A stretch of DNA of 20,732 nucleotides, taken from IMG/VR virus record IMGVR_UViG_3300027704_003752, positions 1-20,732 of that record. The stretch is one strand, 5' to 3'. The notes below the pieces were generated by a model. It ran no database searches and was not told where the DNA came from. It was given only the letters and a program-made list of their open reading frames with translations. Position 1 is the stretch's first letter. Each line of letters starts with the position of its first letter. This stretch comes from a virus. The position numbers and the translations under genes were made by a program. Shown in pieces: positions 1 through 5,245 of the stretch.

Positions 1-261
1 CGTCGCATACTGACCCGGCGGCCAGTTGTCGCGACCTACTGCGAGCAGGGCCCGGCCAATGCCGATGTTCTCCGGCTGACAGACCACGGGCGGGCGCTCT
101 TTGCCGACGCGGTGGTGGTCGATCGCTGCGGGCGGCATCGGGTGCTTGACCTGGTAGCGCTTGGCCGATTCGATGGACTCAGCACGGCGGACGCTGCGGC
201 GGAGCTTGGCGTGTCAGGACAGACCGTGCGACGGGCGCGGGCGCGGCGGCGCCAGGCATGA
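1..261 (+). CDS. Helix-turn-helix protein, C-terminal part (5' end outside window)
   Basis: The reading frame is open from the first base and ends in TGA at 259-261, giving 86 residues of a gene that starts upstream of the window. The last 36 residues read like a helix-turn-helix: LVALGRFDGLSTADAAAELG, then a turn at VSG and a basic recognition helix QTVRRARARRRQ. This is the pattern of sigma-region-4 or transposase-type DNA-binding ends, so a DNA-binding role is inferred. The stop overlaps the next start (ATGA at 258-261), which indicates translational coupling and one operon. The N-terminal part is missing, so the family cannot be named. Confidence 0.7.
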   Translation, partial: RRILTRRPVVATYCEQGPANADVLRLTDHGRALFADAVVVDRCGRHRVLDLVALGRFDGLSTADAAAELGVSGQTVRRARARRRQA

Positions 262-788
262 GCGAGCCCAAGGACGTGGGCTGGATCCCCGATATCTGGG
301 CGGAGGCGTGGGAAGTGTACAGCCGACACGGAAACCAGAAGGGCGCAATGGCGGAGCTAAAGATCGGCGCGGCGGTGCTGCGGCGACGGCTCAAGGGCTA
401 CGCGGAGGCGACCGGACAGGAGCTGCCAAGCAGGAACAGGAAGCCACCGGCCAAGCTCTCGGCCAAACACGTTGCAGCGTGGGAAGCCTTGGAGCGGCAC
501 AACAACTACGAGGCGGCGGCGGCCTCGCTCGGCATACACAGAAACTCGCTGCGGCTACGGCTGGCGACCTATCGCCGTCTAAAAGGTCTCCCGGTGGATG
601 CTCGGCCAAAGCCAAAGGAGAGCAAGCGCAAGCCACGCCCGGTGGTCACGATCGAGGAGCGCCTTGACGTGCTGCTCATCATGCTGGAACGGGCGCAAGC
701 GGCGGAGGACCGGCACGAGGTGGCCAAGCTGCGGGCGAGTATCGCCAGCCTTGAGCGCTGCTACTACGGCTCAGGCGTGGACCCATGA
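258..788 (+). CDS. Protein with two helix-turn-helix units and a helical C-terminal hairpin
   Basis: A 176-residue protein whose ATG overlaps the stop of the previous gene. Two repeats of the same helix-turn-helix type are visible. Residues 16-50 contain WEVYSRHGNQKGAMAELKIG followed by LRRRLKGY. Residues 74-107 contain WEALERHNNYEAAAASLGIH followed by SLRLRLATYRR; this second unit is close to the Fis-type HTH_8 pattern. A Lys/Arg/Pro-rich linker (about 115-130) leads to a predicted helical hairpin at 133-169. DNA binding is inferred with fair confidence. The job could be transcriptional regulation, or, given the hairpin resembling terminase small subunits, recognition of phage DNA. The gene ends in ATGA shared with the next gene. 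Confidence 0.8.
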   Translation: MSEPKDVGWIPDIWAEAWEVYSRHGNQKGAMAELKIGAAVLRRRLKGYAEATGQELPSRNRKPPAKLSAKHVAAWEALERHNNYEAAAASLGIHRNSLRLRLATYRRLKGLPVDARPKPKESKRKPRPVVTIEERLDVLLIMLERAQAAEDRHEVAKLRASIASLERCYYGSGVDP

Positions 789-994
789 GCCAGCCCAAGC
801 GCTATCGGGTCCGGTGGTGCGTGAGGCAGGCGATGGACCGGCACCTTGAAGCGATGGACCGGGCGAGGGGGGCGGGCGATGACTCGGCATTCTACCGGGC
901 TCGCGATGCGTTGCACGCGCTGGAGGCGACCCACTACGGCGAGGGGACCGAGATCAGGCGGCGAAAGATTAAAGAAAGTGGGCCCTTTTATTAG
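785..994 (+). CDS. Small helical protein of unknown function
   Basis: A 69-residue protein starting at an ATG that overlaps the previous stop (ATGA, 785-788). It is rich in Arg and predicted helical. Its core (AMDRARGAGDDSAFYRARDA, then LHALEATHYGEG) aligns with the C-terminal hairpin of the preceding protein (LERAQAAEDRHEVAKLRASI, then ASLERCYYGSG): both share RA-x-x-A-x-D, a later LE, and YG-x-G. It may be a stand-alone paralogue of that domain. No catalytic motif is seen. The stop TAG at 992-994 is followed by the first non-coding gap of this operon. Confidence 0.7.
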   Translation: MSQPKRYRVRWCVRQAMDRHLEAMDRARGAGDDSAFYRARDALHALEATHYGEGTEIRRRKIKESGPFY

Positions 995-1009
995 ACAAGG
1001 TATAGCGGG

Positions 1010-1023
1010 CCCGATAGTAGGAC
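1010..1023 (+). promoter_or_regulatory. Candidate promoter region, degraded copy of the late-gene element
   Basis: The 73-base gap 995-1067 is AT-richer at its left edge and contains two GGGCCC palindromes (980-985 and 1008-1012 region). The stretch CCCGATAGTAGGAC at 1010-1023 partly matches the TCCGGTACTA element found three times on the other strand. A loose sigma70-like reading is also possible (TAGACA at 992-997, TAGTAG at 1015-1020, 17-base spacer). Both readings are weak; the position before a new run of small genes is the main support. Confidence 0.25.
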
Positions 1024-1067
1024 TACATGCCGAAGGGAACTTGGCAGCAACCACAACGGAGCACAAC

Positions 1068-1241
1068 ATGACCACCGAAAAATGCCACACTGCCGCCGCC
1101 TTCGGCACCGCGAAGTACGTCAAGACCACGAAGGGTTGGTATGTCGCTTACGTCGGTGACAGCACGCGACACGGTCCCTTCCCCACGAAGAAGGCGGCTA
1201 AGGAATATCAAACCTCACCGCAGCACGGGAACTACGGATAG
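1068..1241 (+). CDS. Small protein of unknown function, 57 residues
   Basis: The start is the ATG at 1068, chosen because GGAG at 1059-1062 lies six bases upstream. The protein has a compact beta-beta-alpha look: KYVKTTKGWYVAYVGDS forms a likely strand pair, followed by HGPFPTKKAAKEYQ. The combination of an aromatic strand and 'GPF-x-T-K-x-x-A' recalls small phage proteins of unknown function; I do not recognise a defined family. It follows a candidate promoter gap and precedes a hairpin. Confidence 0.65.
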   Translation: MTTEKCHTAAAFGTAKYVKTTKGWYVAYVGDSTRHGPFPTKKAAKEYQTSPQHGNYG

Positions 1242-1255
1242 GCCACCCCGGCCAA

Positions 1256-1282
1256 GCCCCATCGGCTCCGCTTCGGCGGGGC
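1256..1282 (+). terminator. Weak terminator-like hairpin
   Basis: GCCCC at 1256-1260 can pair with GGGGC at 1278-1282, and a short inner CCG-CTT-CGG stem sits at 1268-1276. CTTTCT follows rather than a long T tract. It lies between two small genes, so it could reduce read-through, but the evidence is weak. Confidence 0.3.
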
Positions 1283-1313
1283 CTTTCTGGGTGAAACCTC
1301 AGAGGGAGAACAC

Positions 1314-1478
1314 ATGACAAAGCGCAGCGCACGAAGCCCCAACGGCACCCAAAGAACCGAGTGGAAGGCTCGGCTAAACGACCAAGAGCGGGCAGTCATC
1401 GAGGCGGCACGGGTCAAGCTCGGCGGGCTCTCTAATGGTCAGCTCTTGGTGGCCGCTTGCCGATTGGCGGTCCAGTGA
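1314..1478 (+). CDS. Possible ribbon-helix-helix protein, 54 residues
   Basis: ATG at 1314 is preceded by a strong GAGGGAG ribosome binding site (1301-1307). The protein has a basic N-terminus (MTKRSARSPNGTQR), then WKARLNDQERAVIEAARVKL, then LSNGQLLVAACRLA. A polar start, a short strand-like segment, a helix, a Gly turn and a second helix fit the ribbon-helix-helix (Arc/CopG-like) DNA-binding pattern, here with the 'L-S-x-x-x-L-L-x-x-A' second helix. The assignment is by pattern only. It overlaps the next gene by GTGA. Confidence 0.6.
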   Translation: MTKRSARSPNGTQRTEWKARLNDQERAVIEAARVKLGGLSNGQLLVAACRLAVQ

Positions 1479-1705
1479 TCCACGGCGGCGGCACCTTCCA
1501 CGATGTGGAGGTGGGCGGGCTTGTCTTCACCGTCGAGATCACGAGCCCCGGCTATCCGGCTCGGCACCTTGAGCCCGAGGAGCCTCCTACGTGGGCGGTG
1601 TACGCCATCGACGGGCGACGGGTCAGCGATAGACACGGCGCTCTATTGGACCGCTCAGAAGAGGAGCAGATCCACGCGGCGGTCCTTGACCTGGTGCGCG
1701 GGTGA
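1475..1705 (+). CDS. Small protein of unknown function, 76 residues
   Basis: The GTG at 1475 overlaps the stop of the previous gene (GTGA, 1475-1478), the junction style used repeatedly in this operon; an in-frame TTG at 1457 is the alternative. The sequence opens with alternating hydrophobic residues (VEVGGLVFTVEITSPGYP), continues with an acidic Pro-rich stretch (EPEEPPTWAVYAIDGRRV) and ends in a short helix (EEEQIHAAVLDLVRG). No family is recognised. It is coupled by a GTGA overlap to the DNA methyltransferase. Confidence 0.6.
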   Translation: MIHGGGTFHDVEVGGLVFTVEITSPGYPARHLEPEEPPTWAVYAIDGRRVSDRHGALLDRSEEEQIHAAVLDLVRG

Positions 1706-2826
1706 TCTGGTCCACCTTTTCTGGGATCGGCGGCCTCGAGCTTGGATTGGAAATGGCAGGGCTTGGCCCTGTTGTGCTCCAGTGCGAGTGGGAGCCATGG
1801 AACCGAGCCCTCCTTGCCCAACGCTGGCCGGGCTGCATTCAACACGACGACATACACACACTACAGGCTCACCATGGACCACGACCGCGCATCATTTGCG
1901 GGGGCTTCCCCTGCCAAGATATCTCCAGCGCAGGCGCCAGAGTCGGACTCGCCGGGGCCAAGTCAGGGCTCTGGTGGGAGCTTGCCCGCGTCATCGCCGC
2001 CACCCGCCCCGAGTACATCGTGCTTGAAAACGTCGCCGCCATTCTTTCCGACTCACAGCCAGTTGTGCCACCTCGGGCCGAGTGGCTGGGAGACCCACCA
2101 ACAGAGCCTCTTCACGGCGCATTCGGCGCAGTACTCTGGACGCTGGCCGCGCTCGGGTACGATGCAACATGGGACTGTGTACCCGCTGGGGCCCTCGGCG
2201 GCCCTCACAGGCGCGACCGGTGGTTTTTGGTGGCCTACTCCGTGCGCGATGAATCCCAGCGCCGGGGAGCCGCTCGAGGATTGGCAAGCTCGCAGAAAGC
2301 GCGAAGCGAAGAAGGGGCACAACGGGAATGGATTCGGTATACCCCTGGGTGTAGCGGTGCGGGTTTGGCCTACTCCACTGGCGGCGGACTGCGAGACGGG
2401 CAACGCGCCCAGTCGGTACAGCCGAGAGAGCCCCGGCTTGATCCCGGCGGTATTTGGCGGCGTGCCCTCAACATTGCAAGAGCGAAAGCGCCTTGGACGT
2501 ATCAGCCCCGAGTGGGTGGAGCTTCTGATGGGCTTCCCGGTGGGGTGGACTGGCCCACACCTCGAGCGATTGAATGGCAAAACGGCGGTTGGCAGCGAGC
2601 CAATGGGCGGGTGTACGAAACTCTGAGCGGGAGCGTGGGAACCGCTAAAATGCCCAGGCCCCCAAAAGCTCGACCCGTCCAACCCTGGGAGCGAGGCGAG
2701 CCAAGAACCAAGCCCCCCGAACCAGACTGGAAACAGCGACTAAGGGCGCTCGGTAATGCCGTGGTCCCGGTGGCTGGCATGGTTCCGGGGCTGGTAGTCC
2801 GAGAGCTTATGGAGCGGCGCGGCTAA
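1702..2826 (+). CDS. C5-cytosine DNA methyltransferase (orphan, phage type)
   Basis: A 374-residue enzyme that transfers a methyl group from S-adenosylmethionine to C5 of cytosine in DNA. Motif I (FSGIGGLELGL, 6-16) binds the cofactor; motif IV GGFPCQDIS (67-75) holds the catalytic Cys71; motif VI is LENV (108-111); motif VIII is GGPHRRDRW (166-174); and motif X is RALGNAVVP (348-356). The region between motifs VIII and X should be the target-recognition domain. The GTG start overlaps the previous stop (GTGA). No restriction endonuclease gene is visible, so it is an orphan enzyme, probably protecting phage DNA or altering expression; target sequence unknown. An unusual insert (116-142) separates motifs VI and VIII, exactly where another frame also appears to code. 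The stop overlaps the converging minus-strand gene by four bases. Confidence 0.95.
   Translation: MIWSTFSGIGGLELGLEMAGLGPVVLQCEWEPWNRALLAQRWPGCIQHDDIHTLQAHHGPRPRIICGGFPCQDISSAGARVGLAGAKSGLWWELARVIAATRPEYIVLENVAAILSDSQPVVPPRAEWLGDPPTEPLHGAFGAVLWTLAALGYDATWDCVPAGALGGPHRRDRWFLVAYSVRDESQRRGAARGLASSQKARSEEGAQREWIRYTPGCSGAGLAYSTGGGLRDGQRAQSVQPREPRLDPGGIWRRALNIARAKAPWTYQPRVGGASDGLPGGVDWPTPRAIEWQNGGWQRANGRVYETLSGSVGTAKMPRPPKARPVQPWERGEPRTKPPEPDWKQRLRALGNAVVPVAGMVPGLVVRELMERRG
1874..2626 (+). CDS. Overprinted ORF inside the methyltransferase, phage methylase-associated family
   Basis: A 250-codon ORF wholly inside the methyltransferase gene, in the +1 forward frame, from the ATG at 1874; the frame is open further upstream to 1742. 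Its translation is not random: SFAGASPAKISP (7-18), SCLKTSP (49-55), YSGRWPRSGTMQHGTVYPL (87-105), WPTP at 120-123 and 165-168, and ISPEWVELLMGFPVGWT (210-226). From memory this is the order of motifs in a family of phage proteins found with C5-methylases, and the WPTP and NP-x-WVE-x-LMGFP parts also occur in the variable region of some phage methylases. The ASPAKISP motif is the out-of-frame reading of the methylase GFPCQDIS codons (1903-1926). It could be a real second protein, a frameshift extension, or a relic. No good ribosome binding site precedes the ATG. Confidence 0.55.
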   Translation: MDHDRASFAGASPAKISPAQAPESDSPGPSQGSGGSLPASSPPPAPSTSCLKTSPPFFPTHSQLCHLGPSGWETHQQSLFTAHSAQYSGRWPRSGTMQHGTVYPLGPSAALTGATGGFWWPTPCAMNPSAGEPLEDWQARRKREAKKGHNGNGFGIPLGVAVRVWPTPLAADCETGNAPSRYSRESPGLIPAVFGGVPSTLQERKRLGRISPEWVELLMGFPVGWTGPHLERLNGKTAVGSEPMGGCTKL

Positions 2827-2972
2827 GCCTGGGCCACTTGAGCCACGGGCGCGACGGGCGCGGACTTGGCCCGTGTGATCTCGGCTTGGATGCTGGCGAG
2901 CAGGGCGGCGCTGGCCTCGCGGGTCCGGTCCAAGGCGGCCAGGGCGGAGGCGATAGGGCAAGCGGTGGTCAT
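2823..2972 (-). CDS. Small protein of unknown function at the end of the late operon
   Basis: A 49-residue protein. The ATG (2972-2970) overlaps the stop of the upstream gene (AAATGA), so no separate ribosome binding site is needed. The first 36 residues are predicted helical (SALAALDRTREASAALLASI), and the tail is a Pro/Ala/Val repeat (APVAPVAQVAQA). It lacks a clear membrane segment. Its place after the holin candidate suggests a lysis-linked or operon-end gene, but no function can be given. Its stop overlaps that of the converging methyltransferase. Confidence 0.55.
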   Translation of the reverse strand: MTTACPIASALAALDRTREASAALLASIQAEITRAKSAPVAPVAQVAQA

Positions 2973-3325
2973 TTGGGAAACCCGGCGAGGATTGGAGCGA
3001 GGCTTGTCATAACGAACGGGCCAAAGACGGCGGTTGATGCAATGACTCCAGCAGCGCAGCCAGCCAGGAACGCCTTGTTGGACAGGAACTTTAGAGAGCG
3101 ATCCCACAAGGCCCCGCGAGCTTCGAGCTGGGCGGTCAAGACCGTTATTAGGCTCCCGTGGTTGTCTAGCTTTTCGACGTGTCGGGCGTGCTCTACGGCC
3201 CGAGCTGTGATCGAGTCCTGCACCATAGCGGCGACGGCTGACAGAGCGGTAGCCATCGCGGCGTCGGACTGAGCGCGAAGGGTGGCGACCTCCAGCTCGC
3301 GGGCGCGGATCTCGATCGTGGGCAT
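2969..3325 (-). CDS. Coiled-coil protein with C-terminal membrane segment, holin candidate
   Basis: 118 residues from the ATG at 3325; AAGGA within the previous gene's end serves as a ribosome binding site. Residues 1-85 are charged, helical and probably coiled coil (EIRARELEVATLRAQSD, then ITARAVEHARHVEKLDN). Residues about 87-113 are hydrophobic (FLAGCAAGVIASTAVFGPFV) and can span the membrane once. An amphipathic helix followed by one C-terminal transmembrane segment recalls XhlA-type hemolysin or holin-like proteins. The lysin candidate two genes upstream supports a lysis role. The topology is visible; the function is inferred. Confidence 0.65.
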   Translation of the reverse strand: MPTIEIRARELEVATLRAQSDAAMATALSAVAAMVQDSITARAVEHARHVEKLDNHGSLITVLTAQLEARGALWDRSLKFLSNKAFLAGCAAGVIASTAVFGPFVMTSLAPILAGFPK

Positions 3326-3329
3326 GGTC

Positions 3330-3557
3330 TCAGTCCTTGCGAGCGGCGGCGATGACAGCGCGGAGCGCGGTGATGGATGCCCAGATAGCGCCAACCTCCG
3401 AGAAGGTCAGGCGGCGGTCAAGGGCGGCGGCAATCGTAACCTCCACCAGATCCCACGCGGCGTCAAGGATCGCGGGCACCTCGTCGGCGTTGATCTTGGA
3501 CTCTTCCAGGTGGGCGATCAGCTTCTCAATGCGGGCTTGGATCTTGGGCAGCGGCAC
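3330..3557 (-). CDS. Small helical protein in the lysis cassette
   Basis: The start is taken as the GTG at 3557, because a perfect AGGAGG lies four bases upstream and directly follows the stop of the previous gene (TAGGAGG). A longer form from the ATG at 3578 would overlap that gene by 13 bases without a good binding site. The 75-residue product is helical and amphipathic (KIQARIEKLIAHLEESK, then ALRAVIAAARKD) with no membrane segment or export signal. No family is recognised. It sits between the lysin candidate and the holin candidate, so it may be an accessory lysis protein. Confidence 0.65.
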   Translation of the reverse strand: MPLPKIQARIEKLIAHLEESKINADEVPAILDAAWDLVEVTIAAALDRRLTFSEVGAIWASITALRAVIAAARKD

Positions 3558-3565
3558 GGGGCCTC

Positions 3566-4132
3566 CTATGTCTGACATTCAAAGAGGGGTTCAATCACGA
3601 GCAGGTCCCAGCGCTCGGCACCATGTCGACGGCAAACAAGCAGGAGTTCGTCAAGCATGGCCTGCTCCTGCATGGTCGGGCACCCTGCGGAACTCCCCCG
3701 GTAGTCATGCAGGTTCACCCCTTGGGCGTTGTCCCACACTTTGCTGTTGCGGGTCCAGTCGGGGATCTCGTCGCCGTCGTCGTCACGGTGTACCAGGATG
3801 GTTCCCATCTGGCGGAGACACGGCCTCTGGTTGCCATACTTGCCGGGCGAGTGGAAGCCGGTCATCCAGCACCGGCGGTTCAGCTTGCCCGCCGAGATGA
3901 TCGCGGTCCCGTCCCGGTGACGCTTGGCCTTGGTCAGCTCTGAGTCTGTCGGCACGGTGCGACAGGGCCACATATTCCAGTCGCCATCCACGTCGCGCAC
4001 GCACGCCCAAGAGGAGAAGAAAGTGGGCCGCAACACGTCGCGCACGAGCACCACGGTAGTGGGCACAAGCTCACCACCGAAGCCAGCGGCGACGATGTGG
4101 GCGTCAAGCTTGGCGGGCGTTGGGCGGATCAT
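3566..4132 (-). CDS. L,D-transpeptidase-like (YkuD-type) peptidoglycan enzyme, lysin candidate
   Basis: 188 residues; the ATG at 4132 overlaps the stop of the previous gene (ATGA). The C-terminal half carries the signature of L,D-transpeptidase or carboxypeptidase folds: a strand GTILVHRDDDGD (110-121), then GVNLHDYRGSSAGCPTM (138-154), with His142 and the Ser-x-Gly-Cys element ending in the predicted nucleophile Cys151. This H...S-x-G-C pattern is common in phage lysis or cell-wall genes of Gram-negative phages. It would act on peptide cross-links of peptidoglycan, probably for lysis at the end of infection; entry-stage degradation is an alternative. No signal peptide or cell-wall binding repeat is seen. 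It has an unusual number of Cys residues (six). Confidence 0.72.
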   Translation of the reverse strand: MIRPTPAKLDAHIVAAGFGGELVPTTVVLVRDVLRPTFFSSWACVRDVDGDWNMWPCRTVPTDSELTKAKRHRDGTAIISAGKLNRRCWMTGFHSPGKYGNQRPCLRQMGTILVHRDDDGDEIPDWTRNSKVWDNAQGVNLHDYRGSSAGCPTMQEQAMLDELLLVCRRHGAERWDLLVIEPLFECQT

Positions 4133-4884
4133 GTGGGGGCGTTGCTCCAGTCGGTGCTGGACTGAACGGCGACCCAGATCGTGGAAGTCATGTTGCCCGC
4201 GACACCAGATCCGCTGGATTTGAACCAAGCGGCGATCCCGAAGTGAACGAGATCCCCCGGCGTGGCGATCTCGCGGGTGTAGCTGATCCCACCTTCGAGC
4301 ACATAAGCCGGATCGTCATACTCCCAGATGCTTACATGCCCGCCGTAATGGTTTGTCCCATTCACCGTCGGGTGTTGTAGAACTCCGGTCATGTAGGGCG
4401 AGCGGGTCTGTAGCGACTGTCCACCCGTCACGGTGCTGCTCTCGTGGATGGCTGCGCCTATCAGTTTTGGGTTTGAGCCCGAGGTATTTCTATAACAGCC
4501 CACGCCCACGCCATAGGTTCCCGCCTGATTTGTCGCGGGGCGGTCCAGATAGGCCGCCATGACGCCCACGTTTTTCTCGCCCGTGCAGTTCATGCGGACA
4601 TGGATCACGTTTGTCCCGTTGATCAGCGTTGTGGCATCGGCCAGCCCGACGATCGTGGCCAGGTCGGCTATCGGCATGGTCTTTGAGGCGCATTCTCTCA
4701 GGTCGCCGTAGGTGTCGGGCGCATTGCAAGGCCAGGTGATTAGGCCGTCGCCGTCTTGCGTAGCCGCCGAAGACAGCACCGGCCCGGCGTCCCGAGCGTC
4801 GGAGAAGTTGGTCAGGAGGAGCTTGATCCAAGTCAGCCCGCCGCTCGGTGCTGGCGATGCTGCGGGCGGTATCTTCTGGCGCAT
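4129..4884 (-). CDS. Beta-rich virion protein, tail or receptor-binding candidate
   Basis: A 251-residue protein started by ATG at 4884 with GGAG five bases upstream. It is rich in Gly, Ser, Thr and Asn, low in charge and has alternating hydrophobic residues (VIHVRMNCTGEKNVGVMAAY, then GHVSIWEYDDPAYVLEG), which suggests a jelly-roll or other beta-sandwich fold. It lies after the tail-tip genes and before the lysin, where tail fibres, tail spikes or decoration proteins are often encoded. No enzyme motif is seen. Receptor binding is an inference from composition and place. Confidence 0.6.
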   Translation of the reverse strand: MRQKIPPAASPAPSGGLTWIKLLLTNFSDARDAGPVLSSAATQDGDGLITWPCNAPDTYGDLRECASKTMPIADLATIVGLADATTLINGTNVIHVRMNCTGEKNVGVMAAYLDRPATNQAGTYGVGVGCYRNTSGSNPKLIGAAIHESSTVTGGQSLQTRSPYMTGVLQHPTVNGTNHYGGHVSIWEYDDPAYVLEGGISYTREIATPGDLVHFGIAAWFKSSGSGVAGNMTSTIWVAVQSSTDWSNAPT

Positions 4885-4886
4885 GA

Positions 4887-5183
4887 CTACTCCTGGATCA
4901 GCTTGGCGGTACCTGTTCCGGCGTCGGTGGCCACGAGTACATACCGTTTCTGAGGTGCGCCCCGAAGGGAATACTCAGGGGTGGCACCGATTGCGAAAGA
5001 GTAAGCAGCGGCAGGGATCGCCACGTCTTCGGCGTCGGAGAACCAGACCCTGAAAGCCACGTCCTCAGATGTGATGGTGATCATGCCACCCCAGCGCAGC
5101 TCGAAGGCTTTGGGGACTGTGCTGATTGCATCGCTCGCGTGGGCGGGCGGCTCTTGAGACAGGAGTTCGACGTTTGCAGCCAT
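4887..5183 (-). CDS. Small virion protein candidate, 98 residues
   Basis: The ATG at 5183 is chosen over an in-frame GTG at 5201 because GAGG sits six to eight bases before it, and the GTG lies inside a conserved regulatory block. The protein is beta-rich in its middle (GGMITITSEDVAFRVWFSDA) and ends YVLVATDAGTGTAKLIQE, like small phage structural proteins with one sandwich domain. Neither family nor catalytic residues are recognised. It is the first gene after the third copy of the TCCGGTACTA element, so it and the downstream genes may have their own promoter. Confidence 0.65.
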   Translation of the reverse strand: MAANVELLSQEPPAHASDAISTVPKAFELRWGGMITITSEDVAFRVWFSDAEDVAIPAAAYSFAIGATPEYSLRGAPQKRYVLVATDAGTGTAKLIQE

Positions 5184-5192
5184 GGGGGGCAC

Positions 5193-5212
5193 CTCTGCCA
5201 CGTAGTACCGGA
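5193..5212 (-). promoter_or_regulatory. Conserved late element, copy C
   Basis: On the minus strand it reads TCCGGTACTACGTGGCAGAG. It matches copy A (18715-18734) at 17 of 20 positions and shares with copies A and B the bases TCCGGTACTA and GGCA. It lies in the 45-base gap before the 98-residue gene, whose ATG follows about 10 bases downstream. Probable promoter or RNA-processing site; see findings. Confidence 0.5.
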
Positions 5213-5225
5213 CAGCACCGCGCTC

Positions 5226-5245
5226 GGGCTACGTGCCGGTAGCCC
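5226..5245 (-). other. Perfect 6-bp inverted repeat at the end of the tail-hub gene
   Basis: GGGCTA (5226-5231) and TAGCCC (5240-5245) flank an 8-base loop, and the repeat covers the stop codon of the upstream gene. No T tract follows on the minus strand. It sits immediately before element copy C, so it could be a weak terminator, an RNA-stabilising hairpin or part of a processing site. Confidence 0.35.

Noticed and set aside
2053-2682. 209-codon minus-strand frame opposite the methyltransferase
   Set aside because: It has no recognisable motif, unlike the two forward frames over the same bases, and no late-operon position; treated as a shadow.
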